A DNA stretch of 64,000 nucleotides from Methanomassiliicoccaceae archaeon UBA421 (GTDB taxonomy: Archaea; Thermoplasmatota; Thermoplasmata; Methanomassiliicoccales; Methanomethylophilaceae). A program made the translations under genes and the position numbers. Positions within the stretch are counted from its first letter, which is position 1. The number at the start of each line of letters is the position of its first letter. The notes beneath the pieces were generated by a model. It was not told the DNA's origin. It made no database searches and saw only the letters and a list, made by a program, of their open reading frames with translations. Positions 48,838 to 58,720 of this stretch are shown here, in pieces. The stretch covers positions 233,429-297,428 of the forward strand of contig DAHB01000004.1 in assembly GCA_002498365.1 (NCBI GenBank), given 5' to 3'.

Positions 48838-48978
48838 GGTTATCCTCTTCGAATTAATGCACACGTAATATTCTTTCTATTAATAATACTCCGTGTCGGT
48901 TTCATTCCGTTTCGGATGCTCTGCGTATGCTAACTGCTGTTGTGGCCATTAAGTCTGCCTGCGGCGGATCGCACTGTC

Positions 48979-51900
48979 ATGAGAGGGGGCGCATACGCGG
49001 GGGACAGACGGGGGAACATGCCGTTCGCAATCATCGCGGTTACCATCCTGGCGATAAGCCTGGCATATACCGTTGCGGCCGCACAGGCCGAAAAGGCCGG
49101 AGATAACGCAGAGGACGTCGACGAGGAGATAAATTCGATAGGAATATCGGTACGCGATACCGAAATATTCGTCAACAGAGGAATGGGCGAGATTATCGCC
49201 TCGATAGGGAACGATGCAAGTGCTGGCACATTGTCTTCAAGGGCCGATAAATTCGTGGTTTCAGCAGAAAAATGGATGAATTCGCAGTTCCCTTCCAAAG
49301 ACGGATGCGTCAGTGTCGCCGTATTGGATTTCTCAGTTAGGATGACCTCCGAGAACATGAACTTGGAAGGCGACGGCTATAAGCCCACCTATCTGAAGGC
49401 GACCGGCCATTTCACCGCAAGGTTCGAAAGCGATTCCGGGTCCGCGGAAAGGACCGTCCCAATATCTTCTGACGGGAGCTGCGCGTTGCCTCTGGTGGCC
49501 GAACAGGGCTCCCTTTTCGAGATCTGCCTAGGAGGAGAGGGTTCCGTGCTTTCGCAGATGATGACATATCAATTGACGGCACTGGCACAGCAAAGGGTGA
49601 TCTCCGGATATGGTTCGGCCGCGACTTTTGGAAGTATGGGGACCGACCGGATAATCACCTCCGAAGATGTGGAAGCATCGTACATAAGCTGTGTTTCCGC
49701 GATTGGAACGATCAACTTCAGGACCCCACTTGATGAAAAGAACCGCCTGACCGGGAATCTGGACCTGGCCGATTGCCTGGCTGCGGAGGACGGAATGATA
49801 AGGATCGACCTGGGGGCCATCTACGCCCAGGCGCTGATTTCGGTGCTTGACGATATAGTTCTTCAGTGGGCAGATTATTTCTGCGGAAACCTGGTGGTGG
49901 ATTTTTTGGACGGGGCATCTGACCGTATCAGGAACGCCTGGGACTCCGTAGTTAATTTCTTCACCGGCAAGGACACGATGTCCGCTTCGCCTTACATACG
50001 GGAGATAATGGAGTCCAAAGGACACACCGAGAACGAATACAGATATCTCTGGAACGGAAGGGCGGCAGACTGTTATATTCCCGAGTTCACGGTTACCAAG
50101 GAGATCGACGGAGAACAGAGGACGTTCAGCGTCGGAGGTTACAATGCACTTGTGAAATACCCGGACGTGGACATCCTGAAGTGGGGGGGACTCAGCAATT
50201 TCAAGAGCGAATACAGGCTCCAGAACAACGAGGTCAGAGAGTGGATAAGAGGCGTCCTGAACACTGCCGCCATCAACATCGGTGCGGACCGCTCCGTGGG
50301 ACAGATCGCCGTATCGGTGGACAGAGGGGACCAGGAGCCGTTCTCTGAGGGCATAAGGAGGGCCGTCAACGGCTCCCTTTCCAAACTTGACTCGGATGTT
50401 GAAAGGGTCGTGAACAGCTCGATAAGGAGTCAGACGATATACGATCCGTTCTATGCTGCGATCTGCGGCCAGCTTACGAACAACTTTGAAAGCGCATTCG
50501 GCGTGGACGTTCTGAAAAATAGGATCGCGGACGCCATAGATTTCGAAAGCGTAGGGAGGTCACTTGACACAGATCTATTGACAGACGAGGAGAAGGCATA
50601 CCTTATGGACTCGCTTTGGTCTGCATCCGTGGAAGGGAAGACGGTGACCGATTACGAGGCGGCGGCACGGGAGATGCTGAAGAAGTTCGACGCTTTGATG
50701 ACGGTCCCCGACGGTCAATGCGGGCTGATGAAAAAGTTCCTGACAATGATATGCGAAAAGGCCATGCCCATGCTTGCGGCCGTCAACGACATCCCCGAAA
50801 GGATGATCAACCTCTGCGATGAGATGTGCCGGAACATGTACATGAACCCATACTGCGGAGTTATAAATGTGCCAGCAGAGGATTGTTTTGTTCTTGAAGG
50901 CGAGGACGGGAGGTCAAGAGAGACGATCTCAGCCGATTATGTCCAGTCTCCCGACATAAGGATGTACGGCCCTAACGAGAACCTTTCCGAATGCGTACAT
51001 TATGTGGGGTTCAACGAGAACAGGGGTGCATCGTACTGCACGGTTTTCAGGGCGAGCGTTCATGATACGATACGTTATACCGCGGAAGGATCTGGTCCCG
51101 TATCTTCGTTGATGGGCGTCAAAGACTCTTCGTTCTCCGGGGAAGTGCCCGTCGACATCGACTTGAAGATAGCGGTTTTCAGCGGATGGGGGCTTTCGGG
51201 CATCTCCTCTTATAGGGCTAGCAACACTCTTTTCAGCGACGGCTGGACGCTTCTGACCAAGGCGCTGGAGCCCCTTTTGGGACCTCTGGTCGAGATATTC
51301 TCCATGGTGAGGGAGGTCATCGCCGTTATCAACTCGGCGCTGCTGGAGGTTTCGAAGTATGTCGCCAGGGTCATAGAGAGGCTTTACGAGTCGGTAATGG
51401 GTCCGATAACGGAGCTCCGAGAATTCATAGACCAGCATCTGGAAGGTCTTTTGAACAGGTCTATCGGAGGTTTTGCGAATATGACCGAGTTCATATTCAG
51501 CGCCACGATGAAGAAACAGACCGTAGGAATGTCGTTCATGGGCCTCACTCTGACGTTCTCCACCGACGTGGTCTCTTTCGTCAAGAGCGTGAGGAACCTT
51601 CTGACCGTCAGGCTGTCTGGGGAGATCGGCGGGCTCGAAATCGATTGCGGTATGACCGTTAAGGAAAAGGACTCGGCCGGAGGAGGAGAATATTTCATAA
51701 CGGGAGGCGCCGAGGTTTCAGGGGAGGACTGGGACCTGGATCTCGATCTGGATCCGTTGATGAAGTCCTCCGACCATCTGGTGACCGTAAGCGGGAAGGT
51801 CCGCGGAACTTCCTTCGACGTAGTCATGCCCGATCTGGTGCAGTACAGGGAAGCGGGAGTCCGCCTTTCAGACATAGAGGGGATAGGTACGGCCCTTTCT

Positions 51901-53034
51901 AACATCCCCTTGCCCGCCCTCGGGCTGAAGGGGAGCCTTGATGCCGGGCTGGAGCTTAAATACAACATTCCTTTCGAAGCCGGCGTTGTCGTGAACGAAT
52001 TCGAATCGAATCCCGCCGGAGAAGATTCCGGAGAGGAGTGGGTGGAACTTTACAACTCGTCGAACCGCACTGCCGACATATCCGGATTCATGATATGCGC
52101 GGGGTCGAACGAGAAGACCAAGGTGATGGTGCTGGGAGACTACGAGATGGTGCCCCATGAGAGACTGCTCGTGGTGCTGGAGAAACACGTCAGGCTGCTG
52201 AACGATAAAAACGAATCTCTGTCGGGAGACTGCGTTGTTCTGAAAAACCGTGAGGGCATGGAAATAGACAGGACACCTGTAGAAAAAGACACCCATAACA
52301 GCAGCTACACCTGGCAGAGGGTCGCTGACGGGGCCGTGGACTGGACGTTCGCAAAGGGCACCCCTCTCGCGGGAAACTGCGGAGGACTGGTCAAAGGCGA
52401 CATGATCAAAGGGCATATGTTGGATATCTTCAAGGAATCCGCTGTGAGGACGCTCGAGGACATGGACGGCGTCCTGAAGGGCACCGAGGATCTGAGCCTG
52501 TTCATCCAGAGGGCCGTTCAGGACGCCATAGACGCTACCATCGACAGGATAGCCGGGTGTCTCGTGGAAGCTTCGATCTTCATCTCTTTCGAAGTTTCCG
52601 ATGTAGCGGGAACGACTGCCACGGGTATCAGAATAGCCCTGTCGATCGATTCGAAGACCGTAGGAGATGCCATCAAATATCTCGTGGGAGAGATCGAGGC
52701 CCTGCTTTTCAACATGGAGAACCCCTACGGCATCGACGCAGGGACCATGCTCTATGAAAACATAGACCTGGCCGTTACGGCGTATACAGGGATGAAGGCT
52801 CCGAAGTTCCTCGACGGAGACAGCCTTGTGCCAGACGTCAAACTCGGAGTCTATATCTCCAGCAACATCTCCGGTCTATGCGCCGCCTTCGGAAAGGATG
52901 CAGGCAGGTGGTCGGTCAACGCCGGAGTCCTGATAGAGGACTGCCCCTCTGCCCTCCTGCCCCGCAAGATGGATGCAGACCCTGAGCTGAAGTCCGACCT
53001 CTGGCTTATAAGGGCCGTCATAGGGGAGGCATGA
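48979..53034 (+). CDS. Giant exported protein with lamin-tail domain
   Basis: 1351 residues from the ATG at 48979. A short basic start with a single hydrophobic segment at about 14-34 (MPFAIIAVTILAISLAYTVAAA) resembles archaeal prepilin-like or TadE-like anchors with a preceding RRGN. A long extracellular region rich in amphipathic helices follows. Near 1003-1137 comes a lamin-tail domain (VVNEFESNPAG, EEWVELYNSSNRTADISGF, VVLKNREGMEIDR, GTPLAGNCGG). A second soluble region with SFEVSDVAGTTATGIRIALS follows. Function unknown; secreted LTD proteins often bind surfaces or partner with nucleases. No neighbouring gene explains it. Confidence 0.75.
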   Translation: MRGGAYAGDRRGNMPFAIIAVTILAISLAYTVAAAQAEKAGDNAEDVDEEINSIGISVRDTEIFVNRGMGEIIASIGNDASAGTLSSRADKFVVSAEKWMNSQFPSKDGCVSVAVLDFSVRMTSENMNLEGDGYKPTYLKATGHFTARFESDSGSAERTVPISSDGSCALPLVAEQGSLFEICLGGEGSVLSQMMTYQLTALAQQRVISGYGSAATFGSMGTDRIITSEDVEASYISCVSAIGTINFRTPLDEKNRLTGNLDLADCLAAEDGMIRIDLGAIYAQALISVLDDIVLQWADYFCGNLVVDFLDGASDRIRNAWDSVVNFFTGKDTMSASPYIREIMESKGHTENEYRYLWNGRAADCYIPEFTVTKEIDGEQRTFSVGGYNALVKYPDVDILKWGGLSNFKSEYRLQNNEVREWIRGVLNTAAINIGADRSVGQIAVSVDRGDQEPFSEGIRRAVNGSLSKLDSDVERVVNSSIRSQTIYDPFYAAICGQLTNNFESAFGVDVLKNRIADAIDFESVGRSLDTDLLTDEEKAYLMDSLWSASVEGKTVTDYEAAAREMLKKFDALMTVPDGQCGLMKKFLTMICEKAMPMLAAVNDIPERMINLCDEMCRNMYMNPYCGVINVPAEDCFVLEGEDGRSRETISADYVQSPDIRMYGPNENLSECVHYVGFNENRGASYCTVFRASVHDTIRYTAEGSGPVSSLMGVKDSSFSGEVPVDIDLKIAVFSGWGLSGISSYRASNTLFSDGWTLLTKALEPLLGPLVEIFSMVREVIAVINSALLEVSKYVARVIERLYESVMGPITELREFIDQHLEGLLNRSIGGFANMTEFIFSATMKKQTVGMSFMGLTLTFSTDVVSFVKSVRNLLTVRLSGEIGGLEIDCGMTVKEKDSAGGGEYFITGGAEVSGEDWDLDLDLDPLMKSSDHLVTVSGKVRGTSFDVVMPDLVQYREAGVRLSDIEGIGTALSNIPLPALGLKGSLDAGLELKYNIPFEAGVVVNEFESNPAGEDSGEEWVELYNSSNRTADISGFMICAGSNEKTKVMVLGDYEMVPHERLLVVLEKHVRLLNDKNESLSGDCVVLKNREGMEIDRTPVEKDTHNSSYTWQRVADGAVDWTFAKGTPLAGNCGGLVKGDMIKGHMLDIFKESAVRTLEDMDGVLKGTEDLSLFIQRAVQDAIDATIDRIAGCLVEASIFISFEVSDVAGTTATGIRIALSIDSKTVGDAIKYLVGEIEALLFNMENPYGIDAGTMLYENIDLAVTAYTGMKAPKFLDGDSLVPDVKLGVYISSNISGLCAAFGKDAGRWSVNAGVLIEDCPSALLPRKMDADPELKSDLWLIRAVIGEA

Positions 53035-53045
53035 CGCGGGGGTTG

Positions 53046-53053
53046 TTTATTAT
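53046..53053 (+). promoter_or_regulatory. TATA box of NOG1-polC
   Basis: TTTATTATA begins at 53046, about 25-30 bp upstream of the ATG at 53076, predicting a leaderless mRNA. It lies just after the stop of the giant gene. Confidence 0.45.
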
Positions 53054-53075
53054 ACGCGATGCACATCACTATTTT

Positions 53076-54059
53076 ATGGCTTCCCTGGAGCGCAAAATAC
53101 CGACCGTCCTTACTTCCGAGGAGCTGATGGACAAGGCCTACAGCAGAGCCGCTAAGATCTCGAAGCGCGGCACCAACGCCCTCGACGGGAAGAAAAAGAC
53201 CACTTTGGCCAAGGTCACCGCCTCCGGCGACATAGTGGTCACCACTCTCAATGGTTACGTGGAACGGTTTCCCAGGATGGACAAGGAGGACGATTTCTTC
53301 CCTCAGCTTGTGGACCTGATAATCGGCATAGACCGATACAAAAAAGCCCTGGGGGCCCTCAACTGGGCGGCCGGACGGACGGATAAGCTCAAGAACGAAA
53401 GCCTTCGCGAGATAAGGCGCAGCAAGGACGTCTCGTACATCGACTCTACGAGGAACAGCTTCTACGGCAGGATGTCTTCATACATCCGCCAGATATCCTC
53501 GGACCTGCTGTTCCTCCAGGAGGCCAAGAACAAATTCAGGCACCTGCCCGCGATACATGCGGACGTTCCGACGGTCGTTATAGCGGGATTTCCCAACGTG
53601 GGCAAGAGCAGTCTCGTCACTGCAATGAGCACAGCCACTCCCGAGATAGCGCCATACCCTTTCACAACCAAGGGCATAATCGTGGGGCACATCGAAGATG
53701 ACTGGAGGAAGTATCAGATAATCGATACTCCTGGCCTTCTCGACAGAAGCTTCGAAGAGCGCAACGACATCGAGAAGCAGGCCGTCCTCGCACTGAGATA
53801 CCTCACCAACATCATGATATTCGTCCTCGACCCGTCGGAGACCTGCGGTTATTCGATGGAAAAACAGACCGCGCTCCTTGAGTCCGTGCAGGAGGGCTTC
53901 AGCGGCGTGGAGATAATCGTGGCCGAAGGAAAATCCGACATTATGAAGACCGGCGGCGATAACCTTTTCTTCTCCGCGCAGACCGGAGAGAACATGGAGA
54001 CGATCAGAAGCCTCATTATCGACAAGCTGAGAGCTCTGGTGGTGGCAGAGGATGAGTGA
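53076..54059 (+). CDS. NOG1-family GTPase
   Basis: 327 residues from the ATG at 53076. G1 GFPNVGKSS near 169-177, G2/G3 PFTTKGIIVGHIEDD and IDTPGLLDRSFEERNDIEKQA near 217-236, with Obg/NOG1-type N-terminal helices (SLERKIPTVLTSEELMDKAY). Archaeal NOG1 proteins act in large-subunit ribosome assembly. The start is supported by a TATA box 25 bp upstream. It overlaps polC by 8 bp, linking ribosome assembly and replication in one transcript. Confidence 0.9.
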   Translation: MASLERKIPTVLTSEELMDKAYSRAAKISKRGTNALDGKKKTTLAKVTASGDIVVTTLNGYVERFPRMDKEDDFFPQLVDLIIGIDRYKKALGALNWAAGRTDKLKNESLREIRRSKDVSYIDSTRNSFYGRMSSYIRQISSDLLFLQEAKNKFRHLPAIHADVPTVVIAGFPNVGKSSLVTAMSTATPEIAPYPFTTKGIIVGHIEDDWRKYQIIDTPGLLDRSFEERNDIEKQAVLALRYLTNIMIFVLDPSETCGYSMEKQTALLESVQEGFSGVEIIVAEGKSDIMKTGGDNLFFSAQTGENMETIRSLIIDKLRALVVAEDE

Positions 54060-57000
54060 GGGTCCGGCCGCGAGCAAGGAGATGTACGATTACTTCTCCG
54101 AACTTTCGAGGCAGAAGGACATCTGCTACGCGGTAGCGAATCAGGCCAGGATACTGGGGGTCGACCCCGAACCTTATGTGGAAGTGCCCCAGGCGGAGGA
54201 CCTCGCGTCCCGCGTGGAGAAACTTCTCCACGAATTCGACGTCGAAGGCGTCGCCGAGGACATCAGGCGCCTCACCTCCGAGTACAAGAACAGGGAGCTG
54301 GTTTCCCTTATGGTGGCCAAGGAGATGGCCCACCGTCCGGCGGAAAGCACCGAGAAATCGCTCGAAAGGGCCATCAGAGTGGGATTGGCCGTTCTGACCG
54401 AAGGGATACTCGTCGCCCCTCTGGAAGGGATCGCCGACGTGAAGATCAAAAGGAATGAAAACGGGACCGAGTTCGTGGACGTTCTGTTCGCAGGGCCCAT
54501 AAGGGCGGCCGGCGGAACCGCTCAGGCGATGAGCGTGCTGATAGCCGATGTGGTGAGGAGGGAGCTTAACCTGGGGAGGTACATCCCCACGGACCAGGAG
54601 ATAGCCCGTTTCGATGAGGAGATCCCGCTTTACAAACAGTCCCAGCACCTTCAGTACTCCCCCACATCACAAGAGATAGACCTCATAGTGAGGAACTGTC
54701 CGATCATGATAGACGGCGAAGGGACCGAGGATATAGAGATATCCGGATTCCGGGACCTTCCCCGGATCGAGACTAACAACGTGCGCGGAGGCGCATGCCT
54801 CGTAATAGCGGAAGGCCTGTGCCAAAAGGCCGCGAAACTGAAGAAGCACGTAGATACGCTCAAGATCGACGGCTGGGACTTTATCGGGAAGTACCTGGAG
54901 GCCCACGCCCCCGCAAAGGCTGCGGACGAAGAGGATATGGTCAAGACCGTTCAGCCGAAGGACACCTATCTGCTTGACATCGTGGCAGGAAGGCCGATAT
55001 TCGGCCATCCCATCAGGGCCGGCGGATTCAGGCTGAGATACGGCAGGGCTAGGACGGCGGGGCTCGCCGCCCTTGCCTTCAGCCCGGCCAGCATGTACGC
55101 GATGGAAGAGTTCATGGCCATAGGCACCCAGCTTAAGATAGAGAGGCCGGGGAAGGCATGCGTGGTCACTCCGTGCGACCAGCTGGACGGTCCGATCGTG
55201 CTGCTTGACAACGGAGACCTGGTCTACTGCGCCACCAGAGAAGAGGTCCAGGAGATCAGGAAACGTATCGTGACCATAGTGGACAGCGGGGAAGTCCTGG
55301 TCCCTTTCGGCGAATTCTGCGAGAACAATCAGAAATTGGTCCCCCCTGGATACTGCATCGAATGGCACAGGCAGGAACTCAGGTCCAAGGGGGAGCTGCC
55401 CGAAGACTGGAAGGAGCCCACGTATGCCCGGGCAAAGGAAATGTGCTCGGACCTAGGCGTTCCCCTGCACCCTCGCTACAACCTCTTCTGGTCGGACTTC
55501 GACGTTCAGACGCTGAACGGACTTAGGGATTACATCGCGGAGAACGGCTCCTTCGATACCGGGAACATCTCGGTCCCCCTTGACAAAGATATAAAGAAGA
55601 TCCTGGAGAACCTGGGCGCCCTTCACAGGCTACGCAACGGACGAATAGCCGTTTCAGACAGGTACGGGGAGCCGATGATCGACTGCTTGGGTCTTTCAGT
55701 AAGCGAGGGCAGGATCGTGAAAAGAGGCGAATTCGCCGGAGACGCTCCGCTCGAGGCCGTAAGCTCCGCGGCCGGATTCGAGGTCAGAGGCCGCGGTGGC
55801 ACCAGAGTGGGCATGAGGATGGGGCGTCCCGAGAAGGCGGACGCCAGGGAGATGACCCCCAGCGTGCACAGCCTGTTCCCGGTGGGAATGGACATGGACG
55901 CAAACCGGGAGCTGATATCGGCGATTGCGTCTTCGAGGAAATCTGCCAGCGGCTCCAGGTCTTCCAATACAGATATACAGCTGGAAGTGGGCGCGAGAAG
56001 GTGCACGAAATGCGGAAAGGTCACCTGGAGGTCCTGGTGCAGGGATTGCGAGGCGCATGCCATCTACGATCCCAAGCACAAGTCGTTCAACCGGATAGGC
56101 GGCGCGCATACCATGCCCGTGAATTTGGACGAGGAGCTTACGGCCGCCTGTTCGCTAATCGGAGAGAACCGGCCCAAGTCGCTGAAATGCGTGAAGGGGC
56201 TCACCTCCAAGAAGAAAGTGCCAGAGGCACTGGAAAAAGGGATCCTGAGAGCAAAGAACGATGTCACCGTATACAAAGACGGGACCGTTCGTTACGATAT
56301 GACGGACATCCCGCTCACCCACTTCAAACCCAAAGAGATCGAGCTCACGGTCGAGAAGGCCATCGAGCTTGGATATACCCACGACTGGAACGGCGTTCCC
56401 CTTACTGACCCGGACCAGATATGCGAACTTAAGGTCCAGGACATCGTCCCGCCGAGGGAGTGCGGCGACTTCATGGTGAAAATCGCCGCTTTCGTGGACG
56501 ATGAACTGGAACGGCTCTACAAGCTGCGCCGCTACTACAACGTCACTGGCAGGGAGCAGCTGATAGGGCACATCGTGTTCGGGCTGGCCCCCCATACCTC
56601 CGGCGGGATCTTATGCCGCATCATCGGATACTCGACCGCCAGGGGATGTTTCGGACACCCGTTCTTCCATGCCGCCAAGAGAAGAAACTGCGACGGGGAC
56701 GAGGACTGCATCATCCTCGCCATGGACGCCTTGCTGAATTTCTCGTTCAGCTTCCTGCCCGACAGGCGCGGGGGACTTATGGACGCGCCTCTTGTCCTTA
56801 CCACGAGATTGGACCCCAACGAGATCGACAAAGAGGCGCACAACGTCGACTGCCTCAGAGAGTATCCCCTCGAGCTTTACAACGCAGCGATGAACATGGC
56901 GGACCCGAAGACCATCGACAAAATCATGGACCTGGTCGCCGGGCGCATAGGCACGGCCGCCCAGTATGAAGGGGTGGGATTCACCAACGATACCGACAAC

Positions 57001-57441
57001 ATATCTGAGGGGCCCAGATTCTCGGCCTACATCACGCTCCAATCGATGACCGACAAGATGGACGCACAGCTCTCGCTGGCCAAGAAGATAAGGGCCGTCG
57101 ACGAAAGAGATGTGGCCACGAGGGTGATCAACAAGCACTTCCTGCCGGACATGGCCGGAAATCTGAGAAGTTTTTCCGCCCAGAAGTTCAGGTGCGTCAA
57201 GTGCGGAGAGAAATATAGGCGCATACCCATCACTGGGAAGTGCTATAAATGCGGGAACGGCCTCACGATGACCGTCTACAAGGGCAGCGTGATGAAGTAT
57301 CTCGAGGTATCGAAAAGGATAGGAGAGGAGTACGGCCTTGACGACTATACCCGCGAGAGGATCGACATCCTGGAGATGAGCATGAACTCCGTGTTCAACA
57401 ACGATAAGGTTAAAAAATGCACACTGTCGGATTTCTTCTGA
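54052..57441 (+). CDS. polC: DNA polymerase II (family D) large subunit DP2
   Basis: 1129 residues, intein-free, normal length. Catalytic Asp motif KRRNCDGDEDCIILAMDAL near 881-899, RAAGGTAQAMSVLIADVVRRE near 147-167, RAGGFRLRYGR near 322-332, and two zinc motifs, CTKCGKVTWRSWCRDC near 655-670 and C-terminal CVKCGEKYRRIPITGKCYKC near 1047-1066. PolD is the replicative polymerase of most archaea. The small subunit DP1 is not in the window. Confidence 0.97.
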   Translation: MSEGPAASKEMYDYFSELSRQKDICYAVANQARILGVDPEPYVEVPQAEDLASRVEKLLHEFDVEGVAEDIRRLTSEYKNRELVSLMVAKEMAHRPAESTEKSLERAIRVGLAVLTEGILVAPLEGIADVKIKRNENGTEFVDVLFAGPIRAAGGTAQAMSVLIADVVRRELNLGRYIPTDQEIARFDEEIPLYKQSQHLQYSPTSQEIDLIVRNCPIMIDGEGTEDIEISGFRDLPRIETNNVRGGACLVIAEGLCQKAAKLKKHVDTLKIDGWDFIGKYLEAHAPAKAADEEDMVKTVQPKDTYLLDIVAGRPIFGHPIRAGGFRLRYGRARTAGLAALAFSPASMYAMEEFMAIGTQLKIERPGKACVVTPCDQLDGPIVLLDNGDLVYCATREEVQEIRKRIVTIVDSGEVLVPFGEFCENNQKLVPPGYCIEWHRQELRSKGELPEDWKEPTYARAKEMCSDLGVPLHPRYNLFWSDFDVQTLNGLRDYIAENGSFDTGNISVPLDKDIKKILENLGALHRLRNGRIAVSDRYGEPMIDCLGLSVSEGRIVKRGEFAGDAPLEAVSSAAGFEVRGRGGTRVGMRMGRPEKADAREMTPSVHSLFPVGMDMDANRELISAIASSRKSASGSRSSNTDIQLEVGARRCTKCGKVTWRSWCRDCEAHAIYDPKHKSFNRIGGAHTMPVNLDEELTAACSLIGENRPKSLKCVKGLTSKKKVPEALEKGILRAKNDVTVYKDGTVRYDMTDIPLTHFKPKEIELTVEKAIELGYTHDWNGVPLTDPDQICELKVQDIVPPRECGDFMVKIAAFVDDELERLYKLRRYYNVTGREQLIGHIVFGLAPHTSGGILCRIIGYSTARGCFGHPFFHAAKRRNCDGDEDCIILAMDALLNFSFSFLPDRRGGLMDAPLVLTTRLDPNEIDKEAHNVDCLREYPLELYNAAMNMADPKTIDKIMDLVAGRIGTAAQYEGVGFTNDTDNISEGPRFSAYITLQSMTDKMDAQLSLAKKIRAVDERDVATRVINKHFLPDMAGNLRSFSAQKFRCVKCGEKYRRIPITGKCYKCGNGLTMTVYKGSVMKYLEVSKRIGEEYGLDDYTRERIDILEMSMNSVFNNDKVKKCTLSDFF

Positions 57442-57484
57442 TAGGTTGAAAAATAGTAAAGGGGGCTTGCGCCCCTTGAGATGT

Positions 57485-58324
57485 TTATTCCAGCTGTGCG
57501 ATCTCTTCGGACATGGCGGAGGCTTTCTTCGAAAGGATCTCTGCCGCCTTGCCGAGGGTCTGCTCTGCCGTGAGCGAACCGTCCGTCTCGAACGTGAACA
57601 GGAAATTCCTGTCATCGCCCTCGACGATTATGGAACCGTCATTGTCCACAGAGTCCATGCACGATTTACATATGGTGCAGTCCCTCGGACGTACCACCAC
57701 AAGTTTGCCGTCTGTCACCTCGAACACGTTCTTGGGACAGACCTTCATGCAGTTCAGTGCACCTTCGGAGGATGCCTTCGCGGGATTCACGGTGATCTTG
57801 GGCAGATATTTGTAACCGACACCGTTGGCGACCTGCCATTTCACGTGCTTGTTCGCGGTTCCCATAACTGCCGTGGCATATATCAGGACCGCCTGTCCGT
57901 CCGTCAGCTCGACGATCGGGATGAACTCGTCCTTGACCTTCAGGTCCGGGTTCCCGAGCGGCATCAGGTTGCCCGAAAGCACCGTGCCGGGTCCGATCTT
58001 GTTCAGACTGTACATGATGGTGCAGTTGGGGCATCCCTCTCCTCCGCAGACGCACATGTCCTGCGGTGTGAAGAGCTCCAAGTCCGTGGGGACCGGGACC
58101 ATTCCGAGCCTGTGGGCAACGATCTCGTCGAACAGGGGCGTAACGCTCTCATACTCTTTGTCGTCGGACATGATGGGGCCGAGGTGAAACTCGACCTTGT
58201 CTATAGCCATCTTGGGTATGTCGGACAGCATGGTCCTTCTCAGCGCGTTTGCCATGGCAGGCGAGGAATTCTTCAGTATGAACTTGGCCTTCCTCTCAGC
58301 CATTTCGATGATTTCAATTTCCAT
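57485..58324 (-). CDS. rpoD: DNA-directed RNA polymerase subunit D with Fe-S domain
   Basis: 279 residues, alpha-subunit homologue. TTPAFANALRR-type motif seen as SSPAMANALRRTML at 20-33. An inserted ferredoxin-like domain has CMKVCP (C192, C196) and CTICKSC (C216, C219, C222), enough for one 4Fe-4S cluster. A second Cys group MCVCGGEGCPNC near 90-101 is a zinc-type loop. The cluster in archaeal RpoD affects assembly with subunit L. Downstream of uS11 in the usual uS13-uS4-uS11-RpoD order. Confidence 0.95.
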   Translation of the reverse strand: MEIEIIEMAERKAKFILKNSSPAMANALRRTMLSDIPKMAIDKVEFHLGPIMSDDKEYESVTPLFDEIVAHRLGMVPVPTDLELFTPQDMCVCGGEGCPNCTIMYSLNKIGPGTVLSGNLMPLGNPDLKVKDEFIPIVELTDGQAVLIYATAVMGTANKHVKWQVANGVGYKYLPKITVNPAKASSEGALNCMKVCPKNVFEVTDGKLVVVRPRDCTICKSCMDSVDNDGSIIVEGDDRNFLFTFETDGSLTAEQTLGKAAEILSKKASAMSEEIAQLE

Positions 58325-58333
58325 GTCCGTCCC

Positions 58334-58720
58334 TCAGACCCTGCGTCCTCTGCGTCCGCCCTTCTTCTTGGTACCGTCGTGGGGTATTGGTGTAACGTCC
58401 TCGATGCGTCCGATCTTTATTCCGGCCCTTGCGAGAGCACGGATCGCGGATTGTGCGCCGGGCCCGGGGGAGGTTGCTTTGTTTCCTCCGGGCGCACGTA
58501 CTTTAACATGGATGCCGGCGATGTCCCTCTCTCTTGCGATCTCGGCGATCTTCTCGGCGGCCTTCTGGGCCGCGTAAGGCGAGGATTGGTCCTTCGCCTG
58601 CTTGACCACCATTCCGCCCGTGACCTTTCCGATCGTTTCCGCACCGGTGATGTCAGTGAGCGTGATCATGATGTTGTTATAGCTGGCGAATATGTTTGCT
58701 ATTGCCCATTTGGATGCCAT
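58334..58720 (-). CDS. rps11: 30S ribosomal protein uS11
   Basis: 128 residues: WAIANIFASYNNIMITLTDITGAET, GGMVVKQAKDQSSPYAAQKAAEK, PGGNKATSPGPGAQSAIRALAR and the basic tail HDGTKKKGGRRGRRV match archaeal uS11, which lines the mRNA exit on the platform. The start overlaps the uS4 stop by 1 bp (ATGA-type). No anomaly seen. Confidence 0.97.
   Translation of the reverse strand: MASKWAIANIFASYNNIMITLTDITGAETIGKVTGGMVVKQAKDQSSPYAAQKAAEKIAEIARERDIAGIHVKVRAPGGNKATSPGPGAQSAIRALARAGIKIGRIEDVTPIPHDGTKKKGGRRGRRV

Noticed and set aside
48979..53034. Giant gene as a nuclease because of the lamin-tail domain
   Set aside because: LTDs accompany many secreted proteins. No nuclease active-site motif was found elsewhere in the sequence.
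54052..57441. Intein in polC
   Set aside because: The protein is of normal DP2 length and the catalytic NCDGDED region is uninterrupted. rtcB is likewise intein-free.
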